Below, in pieces: positions 36,164-44,670 of a stretch of DNA of 64,000 bases. The DNA lies in contig NZ_MCUW01000078.1 of the NCBI RefSeq assembly GCF_002873335.1, positions 239,401 through 303,400 of the forward strand, given 5' to 3'. The stretch's first letter is position 1. Each line of letters begins with the position of its first letter. The stretch is from Vibrio sp. 10N.286.49.B1 (GTDB taxonomy: Bacteria > Pseudomonadota > Gammaproteobacteria > Enterobacterales > Vibrionaceae). The translations under genes and the position numbers were made by a program. A model generated the notes under the pieces. That model did no database searches. It was given only the letters and a program-made list of their open reading frames with translations, and was not told the DNA's origin.

Positions 36164-37882
36164 ATGAAAAAGGATATAAAAAAACCTTATCTCGCCACCT
36201 GTATTTCATTGTCACTAATGTTTGCAGCCGTGTCGCCTAATGCTTATGCAGATATGGCGGCAGCGAAAAAGTGGATGGATGAAGAGTTTACACCATCCAC
36301 ACTGAGCGCAGACGAACAGACGCAAGAGATGCAATGGTTTGTCGACGCCGCGAAACCGTTCCAGGGTCTGGAAATTAACGTTGCTTCCGAAACACTCACT
36401 ACCCATGAATACGAAGCGAAGGTTTTAGCAAAAGCCTTTTACGAAATTACAGGGATCAAGGTTAACCATGATCTGATCCAAGAGGGAGATGTGGTAGAGA
36501 AGCTGCAAACGCAGATGCAAACCGACCGCAACATCTATGACGCCTACGTCAATGATTCAGACTTGATCGGAACGCACATTCGATACGGAAAAGTTGTCCC
36601 AATCTCTGATTTTATTGCCGGCGACGGTAAGAGTGTAACGAACCCTTATCTAGATCTCCCTGATTTCATCGGTCTCGATTTTACAACGGGCCCTGATGGT
36701 AAAGTGTATCAATTGCCTGACCAACAATTTGCGAACCTTTACTGGTTCCGTGCCGATTGGTTTGAACGTGATGACCTTAAAGCAAAATTCAAAGACATGT
36801 ACGGTTATGAGCTAGGAGTGCCGTTGAACTGGTCAGCCTACGAAGACATAGCAGAGTTTTTCAGCGACAAAGTAAAAATGATCGATGGTGAACGAATCTA
36901 CGGTCATATGGACTACGGCAAAAAAGACCCGTCTCTTGGTTGGCGCTTCACTGATTCGTGGTTCTCGATGGCGGGCGCGGGTGACAAAGGGCTACCTAAC
37001 GGCTTACCGGTAGATGAATGGGGTATCCGACTTGAGGGTTGTAGCCCGGTCGGCTCCGACGTAACAAGAGGTGGCGCGACGAATGGCCCTGCAGCGGTTT
37101 TCGCCACACAGAAATATGTCGATTGGTTGAAGAAGTACGCACCGCCAGAAGCACAAGGTATGACGTTTGGCGAAGCCGGACCGGTTCCCGCGCAAGGCTC
37201 GGTCGCACAGCAGATCTTTTGGTATACCGCGTTTACTGCTGACATGACCAAACCCGGACTCCCTGTCGTTAATGAAGATGGCACACCGAAGTGGCGTATG
37301 GCGCCATCTCCGAAAGGACCATATTGGGAAGAAGGCATGAAGCTCGGTTACCAAGATACGGGTGCGTGGACGTTCTTGAACAGTACACCACTAGATCGCC
37401 GTCAAGCGGCGTGGTTGTACGCTCAGTTTGTAGTCTCTAAATCGGTAAGTTTGAAGAAAACGTTGGTCGGGTTAACGCCGATTCGTGAATCTGATATCAA
37501 TTCACAAGCGATGACGGATGTTGCGCCTAAACTCGGTGGGCTTGTTGAGTTCTACCGCAGTGATGCACGTAAGCAATGGACGCCAACAGGCACCAATGTT
37601 CCCGATTATCCTAAGTTGGCACAGCTATGGTGGCAATATGTCTCTGAAGCAGCAAGTGGTGAGAAAACGCCGCAAGAAGCACTGGACGGGTTAGCCGCCG
37701 CTCAAGATAAAGTATTGCAACGTCTAGAGCGTAGCGGTGTTCAAGGTGAATGTGGGCCTAAACTCAATGAGAAAAAAGATCGTGAGTACTGGTTGGCACA
37801 GCCTGGTGCGCCAAAAGCGAAATTGGCGAATGAAAAACCACAGGGTAAAACCATCGCATATAAAGACTTAATTGCTCAATAA
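36164..37882 (+). CDS. glpV: Glycerol ABC importer, periplasmic binding protein GlpV
   Basis: A 572-residue extracellular solute-binding protein. The signal peptide (about 1-29, KKPYLATCISLSLMFAAVSP then NAYA) is cut before DMAAAKKW. The mature protein is the large form found with glpSTPQU operons; recognisable parts are ASETLTTHEYEAKVLAKAF, NDSDLIGTHIRYGKVVP, YQLPDQQFANLYWFRADWF and TRGGATNGPAAVF. It delivers glycerol to GlpPQ. Unlike the other genes of the set it is separated from its upstream neighbour by ~290 bases, so it may have an extra promoter to give the higher level needed for a binding protein. A strong terminator follows. Confidence 0.9.
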   Translation: MKKDIKKPYLATCISLSLMFAAVSPNAYADMAAAKKWMDEEFTPSTLSADEQTQEMQWFVDAAKPFQGLEINVASETLTTHEYEAKVLAKAFYEITGIKVNHDLIQEGDVVEKLQTQMQTDRNIYDAYVNDSDLIGTHIRYGKVVPISDFIAGDGKSVTNPYLDLPDFIGLDFTTGPDGKVYQLPDQQFANLYWFRADWFERDDLKAKFKDMYGYELGVPLNWSAYEDIAEFFSDKVKMIDGERIYGHMDYGKKDPSLGWRFTDSWFSMAGAGDKGLPNGLPVDEWGIRLEGCSPVGSDVTRGGATNGPAAVFATQKYVDWLKKYAPPEAQGMTFGEAGPVPAQGSVAQQIFWYTAFTADMTKPGLPVVNEDGTPKWRMAPSPKGPYWEEGMKLGYQDTGAWTFLNSTPLDRRQAAWLYAQFVVSKSVSLKKTLVGLTPIRESDINSQAMTDVAPKLGGLVEFYRSDARKQWTPTGTNVPDYPKLAQLWWQYVSEAASGEKTPQEALDGLAAAQDKVLQRLERSGVQGECGPKLNEKKDREYWLAQPGAPKAKLANEKPQGKTIAYKDLIAQ

Positions 37883-37902
37883 GGGCACTGAGTTTTTATA
37901 AT

Positions 37903-37932
37903 AAGAAAGGCGGCCATTGGCCGCCTTTCTTT
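37903..37932. terminator. Terminator after glpV
   Basis: 13-bp perfect stem AAGAAAGGCGGCC/GGCCGCCTTTCTT with a 3-base loop ATT and T residues after it. It can also serve the convergent serine dehydratase gene. Confidence 0.9.
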
Positions 37933-38011
37933 GTGTCGTTAGCGAGAGGTTGATAGGCAGGGGAGACGCCAATTCAACCCACCATTGATTTACTCGTCGA
38001 TGTTACTGGCC

Positions 38012-39382
38012 TTACTCACAAGGTGGGGCAAGATGAATTAATGCCAAACCGCCTTGAGAGGTTTCTCGATATTTCTTATGCATATCTTTGCCAGTTTGAT
38101 ACATGGTTTCGATCACTTTATCGAGCGAGATAAGACATTTGCTAGTGCGCTTTAACGCCATACGGGAGGCGTTGATCGCCTTCATTGCACCCATTGCATT
38201 TCGCTCGATGCACGGAACTTGAACCAAGCCACCGATCGGGTCGCAGGTCATGCCAAGTGAGTGTTCCATCGCAATCTCAGCTGCAATACAGATTTGTTCA
38301 TTACTACCGCCACGAAGCGCCGTTAAGCCCGCTGCGGCCATGGACGATGAAACACCGACTTCGCCTTGGCAACCCACCTCTGCACCAGAGATCGAGGCGT
38401 TGGTCTTGTATAAAATACCGATAGCACCTGAGACGGCAAGAAAGTCTTTCAGCTGTTTCGTGTCGAGCTCTTTAATAAAGCGATGGTAATACATCAATAC
38501 CGCCGGAATAACACCCGCAGCGCCATTGGTCGGCGAGGTGACGACTTGTCCGCCAGCCGCGTTTTCTTCGCTTACCGCAAACGCAAACAGGTTAATCCAA
38601 TCCAAGATTTCCATAGGATCATTTTCTATCGCCGCATTGGCTTCTAACTTTTTCAGTAGATTAGGCGCACGACGAGTGACATTAAGGCCACCGTCTAAGA
38701 TGCCCTCGGTTTCAAAGCCACGCTCCATGCAACGCATCATGACGCGCCAGATTTGTTCGGCTTTGGCATCGATGTTTTCCATACTCGTGAATGACACTTC
38801 ATTACGAAGAATGAACCCCCCGAGGCTCATGCCGCTTTTCTCTGCTTTTTCAAGCATTTCGTCCGCGCTAGAAAATGGAAATTCAACCTCTGTCGTTTTG
38901 GTTTTTTTTCCGAATTTTAGCTCATCTTCAGTTGCGATGAAGCCGCCGCCAATGGAGTAATAGGTTTCAAAAGCAAGGCGGTTACCGTCAGCATCAAAGG
39001 CCGAGATTGTCATGCCATTCTCATGCATTGGCAGGTTTTCTTCATGGAAAAGGATGTCTTTTTTGAAGTTAAACGCAATGTCATTTTGGCCCGACAATGC
39101 CAATGTGCCTTCTTTAATAGCCGCGCGCATGGCTTCATTGGCACTGGTGATTTTAATCGTATCAGGTCGATTACCCAGTAAACCAAGAATGGTGGCGCGA
39201 TCGGTATGGTGGCCGATGCCAGTCAGTGAGAGTGAACCGTACAAATCGACTTGAATTCGAGTGACGTTATTGATCTCTGAAGCGAGCAGTTGGGTAAATT
39301 CGTATCCGGCGATCATAGGGCCGTTCGTATGTGAACTTGAAGGGCCGACACCTATTTTGTATATTTCGAAAATTGAAAGCAT
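38012..39382 (-). CDS. L-serine dehydratase, second copy
   Basis: A 456-residue iron-sulfur L-serine dehydratase, paralogue of the product at 11339-12700. It starts MLSIFEIYKIGVGPSSSHT and keeps SENAAGGQVVTSPTNGAAGV, GEVGVSSSMAAAG, GMTCDPIGGLVQVPCIERN and the end YRETSQGGLAL. In the first of these comparisons the copy near sdaC has GACGI and GVACSM where this one has GAAGV and GVSSSM; the outer cluster cysteines TCDP and PCIER remain. No transporter is adjacent, so it is probably regulated separately. It may serve a different growth state or a related substrate. Divergent from zwf. Confidence 0.93.
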   Translation of the reverse strand: MLSIFEIYKIGVGPSSSHTNGPMIAGYEFTQLLASEINNVTRIQVDLYGSLSLTGIGHHTDRATILGLLGNRPDTIKITSANEAMRAAIKEGTLALSGQNDIAFNFKKDILFHEENLPMHENGMTISAFDADGNRLAFETYYSIGGGFIATEDELKFGKKTKTTEVEFPFSSADEMLEKAEKSGMSLGGFILRNEVSFTSMENIDAKAEQIWRVMMRCMERGFETEGILDGGLNVTRRAPNLLKKLEANAAIENDPMEILDWINLFAFAVSEENAAGGQVVTSPTNGAAGVIPAVLMYYHRFIKELDTKQLKDFLAVSGAIGILYKTNASISGAEVGCQGEVGVSSSMAAAGLTALRGGSNEQICIAAEIAMEHSLGMTCDPIGGLVQVPCIERNAMGAMKAINASRMALKRTSKCLISLDKVIETMYQTGKDMHKKYRETSQGGLALIHLAPPCE

Positions 39383-39710
39383 ATTGACTGTCTCACTGTT
39401 TTTGTCGCAAATACGTCGATTGACTTCTCTATTATATTGTTAAAATTTGGATTTGATTATTATTTGTTTGTAAATTTTGGCAATTGTTTGATTTTTTGCT
39501 ATGAAGTGACCAATAATCAATAGGATTCTTCTGCTTGAAGTTAATCATGTTTCATATTGATAGTGAAACGTTTGCGTTTTAGTGGTCAGATGTCATTAAT
39601 TAAGTGAATTTACCTATCCTTTGAATAGGTAAAACTTATTTTCATTTTATCTGGCACGCTGTTAACATTGCGTCCGCTAAACCATTGCCCCCATTGTTAA
39701 AGGAAAAAAG
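39383..39710. other. Divergent promoter region of serine dehydratase 2 and zwf
   Basis: 328 AT-rich bases with two inverted repeats: GTTTCA-N9-TGAAAC at 39549-39569 and TTTACCTAT-N7-ATAGGTAAA at 39609-39633. The zwf start is preceded by AAAGGAAA. No gene or RNA is seen. Confidence 0.5.
39609..39633. promoter_or_regulatory. Dyad operator candidate upstream of zwf
   Basis: Perfect 9-bp inverted repeat TTTACCTAT/ATAGGTAAA with a 7-base spacer, 78 bases before the zwf start. No loop or T-tract suggests a terminator, and no gene ends here, so a protein-binding site is more likely. Confidence 0.5.
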
Positions 39711-41213
39711 ATGGTAATCCCTGAAAACAGCAGCATCGTTATTTTTGGTGCTTCAGGCGACCTTACTTACCGTAAGTTGATCCCTGCACTTTACCATTTG
39801 TTTGCCAGCAATCAGCTGCCAAAATCATTCGCAATTCTTGGTGTCAGTCGCACACAATACAGTGACGAGTCGTACCGAGAAAAGCTCAAGAAATCGCTTC
39901 AAGAAATGGAGAAGACAGAACCAGAATCGCTTGATGCGTTTTGTGAGTTTCTTCATTATCAAGCCATCGATACTTCTGATACACAAGATTACGCCAAGCT
40001 GTCTACTCGACTAGATGATCTGGCCGATAAGTATGGCTTTGAGCAACGTAATACCTTGTTTTATTTGGCGACTCCGCCAAGCCTATACAGCATTATCCCA
40101 GCTAGCCTTGCCGCGCACGGACTGAACGATGAAACAGAAGGCTGGAAGCGCCTGATCATCGAAAAGCCATTCGGTTATGACCTTGCATCGGCACGTAAGC
40201 TAGACAAAGAAATCCACGAGCATTTTCAAGAACACCAAATCTACCGTATTGACCATTACTTAGGGAAAGAAACGGTTCAAAACCTTTTGGTTTTGCGTTT
40301 TTCCAATGCGATGTTTGAACCGTTATGGAATCACCAGTATGTCGATTATGTCGAGATTACCGGCGCTGAATTCCTTGGGGTTGAAGAGCGCGGCGGTTAC
40401 TACGATGGTTCTGGTGCGGTTCGTGACATGTTCCAAAATCACCTGCTTCAAGTGTTGGCGATGGTGGGCATGGAATCTCCCGCTCAAATCAATGCAGACG
40501 CGATCCGAAACGAAGTGGTTAAAGTACTGCAATGTTTGCGTCCTCTGTCTGAAGATGATCTTCGTGACAACCTAGTACTAGGCCAATACACGGAATCAAA
40601 CGTACGTGGTCAATTTCTGCCTAGTTACCGTGACGAGCATGGTGTCGCGAGTGATTCGAGAACGGAAACGTACGTTGGCTTAAAAATGTTTATCGATAAC
40701 TGGCGTTGGAACGGTGTGCCGTTTTATGTGCGCTCCGGTAAACGCCTTCCGACACGGGTGACTGAAGTGGTTATCCACTTTAAACAAACCCCCCACCCAG
40801 TATTTGGCAAAAATGCGCCAGAAAACAAGCTCGTGATTCGCATCCAGCCAGATGAAGGCATTCAGATGAGTTTTGGTTTGAAAGAACCTGGTGTTGGCTT
40901 TAATGCCAAAGAAGTGAAAATGAACTTCCACTATGCCTCGCTGCAAGAGACACAAATGCTTACGGCTTACGAGCGGTTATTACTTGATGCGCTCAACGGT
41001 GATGCTACGCTGTTTGCACGTACTGATGCAGTGGAAGCGTGTTGGGAATTCGTACAACCAATCTTGGACTTCAAGCAAGGCCCTCAGGCACTTTATGGTT
41101 ACGCGTGTGGCACGTGGGGACCAAAAGAGTGCGACCAACTGTTGCACAACGATGGTCGTGCATGGCGTTTCCCTTGTAAAAACCTGACAGATACCGATTA
41201 CTGCGAACTGTAA
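39711..41213 (+). CDS. zwf: Glucose-6-phosphate 1-dehydrogenase
   Basis: A 500-residue enzyme that oxidises glucose 6-phosphate to 6-phosphogluconolactone with NADP. The Rossmann motif is [14 protein letters not shown] near the N-terminus, followed by EKPFG and the active-site RIDHYLGKE (catalytic His-Tyr and Lys) and the C-terminal [13 protein letters not shown]. The length is normal. In Vibrio cholerae the order is zwf-pgl-gnd; here gnd follows directly and no lactonase gene lies between them. A 9-bp hairpin (41230-41254) follows the stop. A dyad at 39609-39633 may control the promoter. Confidence 0.97.
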   Translation: MVIPENSSIVIFGASGDLTYRKLIPALYHLFASNQLPKSFAILGVSRTQYSDESYREKLKKSLQEMEKTEPESLDAFCEFLHYQAIDTSDTQDYAKLSTRLDDLADKYGFEQRNTLFYLATPPSLYSIIPASLAAHGLNDETEGWKRLIIEKPFGYDLASARKLDKEIHEHFQEHQIYRIDHYLGKETVQNLLVLRFSNAMFEPLWNHQYVDYVEITGAEFLGVEERGGYYDGSGAVRDMFQNHLLQVLAMVGMESPAQINADAIRNEVVKVLQCLRPLSEDDLRDNLVLGQYTESNVRGQFLPSYRDEHGVASDSRTETYVGLKMFIDNWRWNGVPFYVRSGKRLPTRVTEVVIHFKQTPHPVFGKNAPENKLVIRIQPDEGIQMSFGLKEPGVGFNAKEVKMNFHYASLQETQMLTAYERLLLDALNGDATLFARTDAVEACWEFVQPILDFKQGPQALYGYACGTWGPKECDQLLHNDGRAWRFPCKNLTDTDYCEL

Positions 41214-41229
41214 TCGCAACATAATTTAT

Positions 41230-41254
41230 CCGACAGAACGGTTGTTTCTGTCGG
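41230..41254 (+). repeat. Hairpin between zwf and gnd
   Basis: Perfect 9-bp stem CCGACAGAA/TTCTGTCGG with a 7-base loop, 16 bases after the zwf stop and 60 bases before gnd. No T-tract follows, so it may protect or process the zwf mRNA rather than end it. Confidence 0.6.
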
Positions 41255-41314
41255 AGTGAAGTGAAATATAACTTAATCGCAGCAAGTTAAGTTGCCGAAT
41301 TAATGGAGAGAACG

Positions 41315-42763
41315 ATGAAAGGTGATATTGGTGTAATTGGTTTGGCTGTAATGGGTCAGAACCTTATCCTAAACATGAACGATCACGGCTTTAAAGTTGT
41401 GGCGCATAACCGTACTGCTGCCAAAGTTGACGAATTCTTAGAAGGCCCTGCGAAAGGCACTGACATTGTTGGCGCTTATTCATTAGAAGAGCTGGTTGAT
41501 AAGCTAGAAACACCACGTAAAGTGATGCTTATGGTTCGTGCTGGTGACGTGGTAGACACGTTCATCGACAAGCTTGTCCCGCTTCTAGACAAAGGCGACA
41601 TCATCATTGATGGTGGTAACACTAACTTCCCAGACACAAACCGTCGTGTTGCCGCGCTTCGCGAGAAAGGCATCCACTTCATCGGTACGGGTGTTTCTGG
41701 TGGTGAAGAAGGCGCGCGTTTTGGTCCTTCAATCATGCCAGGCGGTTCTCCTGAAGCTTGGGAAGCGGTTAAGCCTATCTTCCAAGGTATCTCTGCGAAA
41801 ACTGACGCAGGTGAGCCTTGTTGTGATTGGGTTGGTAACGATGGTGCTGGTCACTTCGTTAAGATGGTTCACAATGGCATCGAATACGGTGACATGCAGC
41901 TAATCACTGAAGCATACCAGTTCATGAAAGATGGCCTAGGTATGAACCACGACGAAATGCAGGCGGTATTTGCTGATTGGAACAAAACGGAGCTAGACAG
42001 CTACCTAGTAGAAATCACGGCTGACATCCTTGGCTACAAAGATGAAGACGGTGAAGCGCTAGTTGAGAAGATCCTAGACACGGCTGGCCAAAAAGGTACA
42101 GGCAAATGGACAGGTATCAACGCACTAGACATGGGTATCCCACTGACTCTAATCACTGAGTCTGTATTCTCTCGTTGCCTATCTGCACTTAAAGACCAAC
42201 GTGTTGAAGCTGAAAAACTGTTCGGCAAGACTGTTGCTCCCGTTGAAGGCGACAAGCAAGAGTGGGTTGACGCAATCCGTCAGGCTCTACTGGCTTCTAA
42301 GATCATCTCTTACGCTCAAGGTTTCATGCTAATGCGTGAAGCGTCGAACGAAAACGGCTGGGATCTAAACTACGGTAACGTTGCACTTATGTGGCGTGGC
42401 GGTTGTATCATTCGTTCTGCATTCCTAGGCAACATTCGTGATGCTTACGAAGCGAACCCAGAGATTGCATTCCTAGGTTCAGATGCATACTTCAAAGGCA
42501 TCCTAGACAACTGCATGGGCGCTTGGCGTAAAGTTGCAGCTAAGTCGATGGAATCAGGCATCCCAATGCCATGTATGACGTCTGCACTAACGTTCCTAGA
42601 CGGCTACACTACAGCTCGTCTTCCAGCGAACCTTCTACAAGCTCAACGTGACTACTTCGGTGCTCACACTTATGAGCGTACTGACCGTCCACGTGGTGAA
42701 TTCTTCCACACAAACTGGACTGGTACAGGCGGCGACACTGCATCGACGACTTACGACGTTTAA
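41315..42763 (+). CDS. gnd: 6-phosphogluconate dehydrogenase, decarboxylating
   Basis: A 482-residue enzyme that converts 6-phosphogluconate and NADP to ribulose 5-phosphate, CO2 and NADPH. The start MKGDIGVIGLAVMGQNL has GGAGAG just upstream and contains the nucleotide-binding GxAxxG. Further signatures are VSGGEEGARFGPS, GAGHFVKMVHNGIEYGDMQ (catalytic Lys and the following His-Asn) and the C-terminal RPRGEFFHTNW. Codon use is strongly biased toward that of highly expressed genes. It lies ~100 bases after zwf without a pgl gene. A strong terminator follows at 42803-42832. Confidence 0.97.
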   Translation: MKGDIGVIGLAVMGQNLILNMNDHGFKVVAHNRTAAKVDEFLEGPAKGTDIVGAYSLEELVDKLETPRKVMLMVRAGDVVDTFIDKLVPLLDKGDIIIDGGNTNFPDTNRRVAALREKGIHFIGTGVSGGEEGARFGPSIMPGGSPEAWEAVKPIFQGISAKTDAGEPCCDWVGNDGAGHFVKMVHNGIEYGDMQLITEAYQFMKDGLGMNHDEMQAVFADWNKTELDSYLVEITADILGYKDEDGEALVEKILDTAGQKGTGKWTGINALDMGIPLTLITESVFSRCLSALKDQRVEAEKLFGKTVAPVEGDKQEWVDAIRQALLASKIISYAQGFMLMREASNENGWDLNYGNVALMWRGGCIIRSAFLGNIRDAYEANPEIAFLGSDAYFKGILDNCMGAWRKVAAKSMESGIPMPCMTSALTFLDGYTTARLPANLLQAQRDYFGAHTYERTDRPRGEFFHTNWTGTGGDTASTTYDV

Positions 42764-42802
42764 TAAACAAAGTTGATGTTTAATACGCATCGATAAGTAA
42801 CG

Positions 42803-42832
42803 AAAAAGGATACCAATTGGTATCCTTTTTTT
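42803..42832 (+). terminator. Terminator of gnd
   Basis: Perfect 12-bp stem AAAAAGGATACC/GGTATCCTTTTT with loop AATT and a T-tract. Likely to act in both directions. Confidence 0.93.
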
Positions 42833-42860
42833 ATTATCGGCTGTTGGTGTTTTATGGTTT

Positions 42861-42894
42861 AGCACCTAGCACCTAGCACCTAGCACCTAGCACC
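42861..42894. repeat. 7-bp tandem repeat (AGCACCT)n
   Basis: Nearly five head-to-tail copies of AGCACCT (four complete, then AGCACC) between the gnd terminator and the yajD stop codon. Non-coding microsatellite whose copy number may vary between strains. Confidence 0.95.
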
Positions 42895-42899
42895 ACACC

Positions 42900-43244
42900 T
42901 TACTTTTTCATCATTTTTGCAAGATCAGCGAATGGGTTGTGAGTCGCACTTTCATGCTCATCTTGTCCCGGTTTGATCTCGCTACCGTAACGTTCATGGT
43001 CAGTGTACTTAGAGTGCTCATGATCGTGGCAATACAGACACAGAAGCTCCCAGTTGCTGCCGTCGTTAGGGTTATTTGTGTGGTCGTGGTCTTTGTGGTG
43101 AACCGTTAGTTCACGAAGATTGGAATAGACAAACTCACGGGCACAGTTTCCACATACCCATGGGTAGAGTTTCAACGCTTTCTCACGGTAACCACTTTCT
43201 TGGCGGGCGTACGCAGAGCTAGAACCAGTGTAATCAGAAGACAT
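42900..43244 (-). CDS. yajD: YajD family HNH nuclease
   Basis: A 114-residue small HNH protein. The zinc-finger/HNH layout is clear: a first pair WVCGNCAREF, the histidines in LTVHHKDHDHTNNP, NDGSNWELLCLYCHDHEH with the Asn and the second CxxC. The N-terminal YARQESGYREKALKLYPW is typical of YajD. Its natural substrate and role are unknown, although the fold is that of a metal-dependent nuclease. It is monocistronic; a 7-bp microsatellite lies just after the stop. Confidence 0.9.
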   Translation of the reverse strand: MSSDYTGSSSAYARQESGYREKALKLYPWVCGNCAREFVYSNLRELTVHHKDHDHTNNPNDGSNWELLCLYCHDHEHSKYTDHERYGSEIKPGQDEHESATHNPFADLAKMMKK

Positions 43245-43344
43245 GTTATATCCTACATTGCTAAGACTAAAAATAACCGGTGAATTTTATCATATTAACG
43301 ACACCGTGAGGCGATCACAATCTGGGCTGTGTCATAATTTCCTG

Positions 43345-43386
43345 CTTTTCAATCGCTTTTCAATCGCTTTTCAATCGCTTTTCAAT
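43345..43386. repeat. 11-bp tandem repeat (CTTTTCAATCG)n
   Basis: Three complete copies and a partial fourth of CTTTTCAATCG, directly before the stop codon of the ynjF-type gene (43389). Non-coding. Confidence 0.93.
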
Positions 43387-43388
43387 GA

Positions 43389-44030
43389 CTAAGACTCACC
43401 CGTGTTCCGTTCGTCGACCTCTGCCGCTCGCAGTGTATGGAATCCTGAATAGATACGAGTGAATGTGGTGAACCAACATGCGATGCCAAACGTTACTGCA
43501 ATGGCCGAAAAATATTGTGGGAATAAGCAGAGTATGACAAAGCAACCAATGGTCTCGGTGCCTTCCGTTAACCCGCTCATATAATAGAGCGATTTGTGTT
43601 GATACACAGGGTTTTCAATCCCTCTTTTTCCTGCCATAACGGCAAAGGCTAAAAAGCTCGACCCTGTGCCAATAAAAGAAAAAATGAGAAAAGCGCCTGC
43701 GATAGCATTGCTTTCAGGTGCCGCGAGAACAAACCCAAATGGGATAAGAGAATAGAACAAGAAATCTAGGCTGATATCCAAAAAACCACCGGCATCGGAT
43801 ATTCCTTGAATACGGGCGATTGCGCCATCAAGCCCGTCACAAATACGATTGAGTACGATGAACACCAAGGCAAGTGTGTACTGCTCAGTCACGAGCGCAG
43901 GAAAAGCAAGACCACCCAGCAAAAAACCAAACAACGTCGTTTGATTGGCGGTGATGCCATATCTATCTAAGCGCTTAGCGCCCTCAGATAATGGCCAGCG
44001 AATCAGTTTAATACTAACGCGATCAAGCAT
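43389..44030 (-). CDS. ynjF: CDP-alcohol phosphatidyltransferase family protein (YnjF-like)
   Basis: A 213-residue integral membrane enzyme of the CDP-alcohol phosphatidyltransferase family. The catalytic motif DGxxAR-x8-G-x3-D-x3-D is complete in CDGLDGAIARIQGISDAGGF and the following LDISLDF. Such enzymes join a CDP-linked donor with a small alcohol to make a phospholipid. The start MLDRVSIKLIRWPL overlaps the end of the ATPase gene by eight bases. In E. coli ynjF also follows ynjBCD(E). The donor and acceptor are unknown. The transporter in the same operon may bring in the alcohol or another substrate. Confidence 0.85.
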   Translation of the reverse strand: MLDRVSIKLIRWPLSEGAKRLDRYGITANQTTLFGFLLGGLAFPALVTEQYTLALVFIVLNRICDGLDGAIARIQGISDAGGFLDISLDFLFYSLIPFGFVLAAPESNAIAGAFLIFSFIGTGSSFLAFAVMAGKRGIENPVYQHKSLYYMSGLTEGTETIGCFVILCLFPQYFSAIAVTFGIACWFTTFTRIYSGFHTLRAAEVDERNTGES

Positions 44031-44670
44031 GGTGCTTCTCCCAAGGCCAGTCAAACACTCGGCTATTGGTTGGAATGTCATCACGATCGTGGGTCACCAT
44101 TAACGCGGGGATGTTGGCGATAGACAGTTGCTCTACAACCCAGTCCCGAAACTGACCACGTAAGGTTTTATCCAGTTTACTAAAAGGCTCGTCAAGTAAG
44201 GCGACATTCGGCTGAGCGAGTAGCATCCTTGTCAGGCTGATCCTTGCTCGCTGGCCTCCTGATAATTGTTCAGGAAAATGCTGAGCAAGTTGCGTCAGTG
44301 AGATGTCTTTTAGCGCTGCTAATGCGGCTTCTTTTCGTGTCTGTCCTTTGATGGTATTGGGCAGTGCAAAGGCGAGGTTTTCCCATACGTTTAAATGCGG
44401 AAACAGTAGGTCATCTTGGAACAAAATCCCGACTCGCCTTTCGTGCGCAGGTAGCGTATCGATCGCCCTGTCATTTAGCCGCACGTGACCAGAATACGTA
44501 AACGCTGGGGATAAATGACCAGCGATGACATCAAGTAGCGTTGACTTACCGCAGCCACTTGGTCCCATTAGCGTGACAATTTCTCCGGGTTGAATCGTAA
44601 TGTTGAAATCAGAAAACAACACCTCACCATCATGCTTACGGATGGCGAGGTTTTCTAGCAAGAGACTCAT
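44023..44670 (-). CDS. ynjD: ABC transporter ATPase (YnjD-like)
   Basis: A 215-residue ABC ATPase. Walker A is MGPSGCGKSTLLD, the signature is LSGGQRARISLTR, Walker B is VALLDEP and the switch His is in VTHDRDD. There is no C-terminal TOBE domain, giving the short form seen with ThiQ and YnjD. Its start overlaps the permease gene by 35 bases and its end overlaps the phosphatidyltransferase gene by eight, so the operon is tightly coupled. The transported substrate of YnjBCD is not known; likeness to ThiBPQ suggests a small cation or cofactor. Confidence 0.88.
   Translation of the reverse strand: MSLLLENLAIRKHDGEVLFSDFNITIQPGEIVTLMGPSGCGKSTLLDVIAGHLSPAFTYSGHVRLNDRAIDTLPAHERRVGILFQDDLLFPHLNVWENLAFALPNTIKGQTRKEAALAALKDISLTQLAQHFPEQLSGGQRARISLTRMLLAQPNVALLDEPFSKLDKTLRGQFRDWVVEQLSIANIPALMVTHDRDDIPTNSRVFDWPWEKHHA

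Noticed and set aside
35916..36215. 99-residue hydrophobic open frame on the minus strand between glpU and glpV
   Set aside because: It overlaps the glpV start and signal peptide, has no family likeness, and its hydrophobicity follows from AT-rich sequence.
36913..37354. Long minus-strand frames inside glpV
   Set aside because: They are antisense shadows of a well-supported coding sequence.
38526..38960. 144-residue plus-strand frame inside the second serine dehydratase gene
   Set aside because: Antisense shadow; the minus-strand product is a full-length known enzyme.
42861..42894. Short tandem repeats considered as a CRISPR array
   Set aside because: The units are adjacent with no spacers, and no cas genes are near; they are microsatellites.
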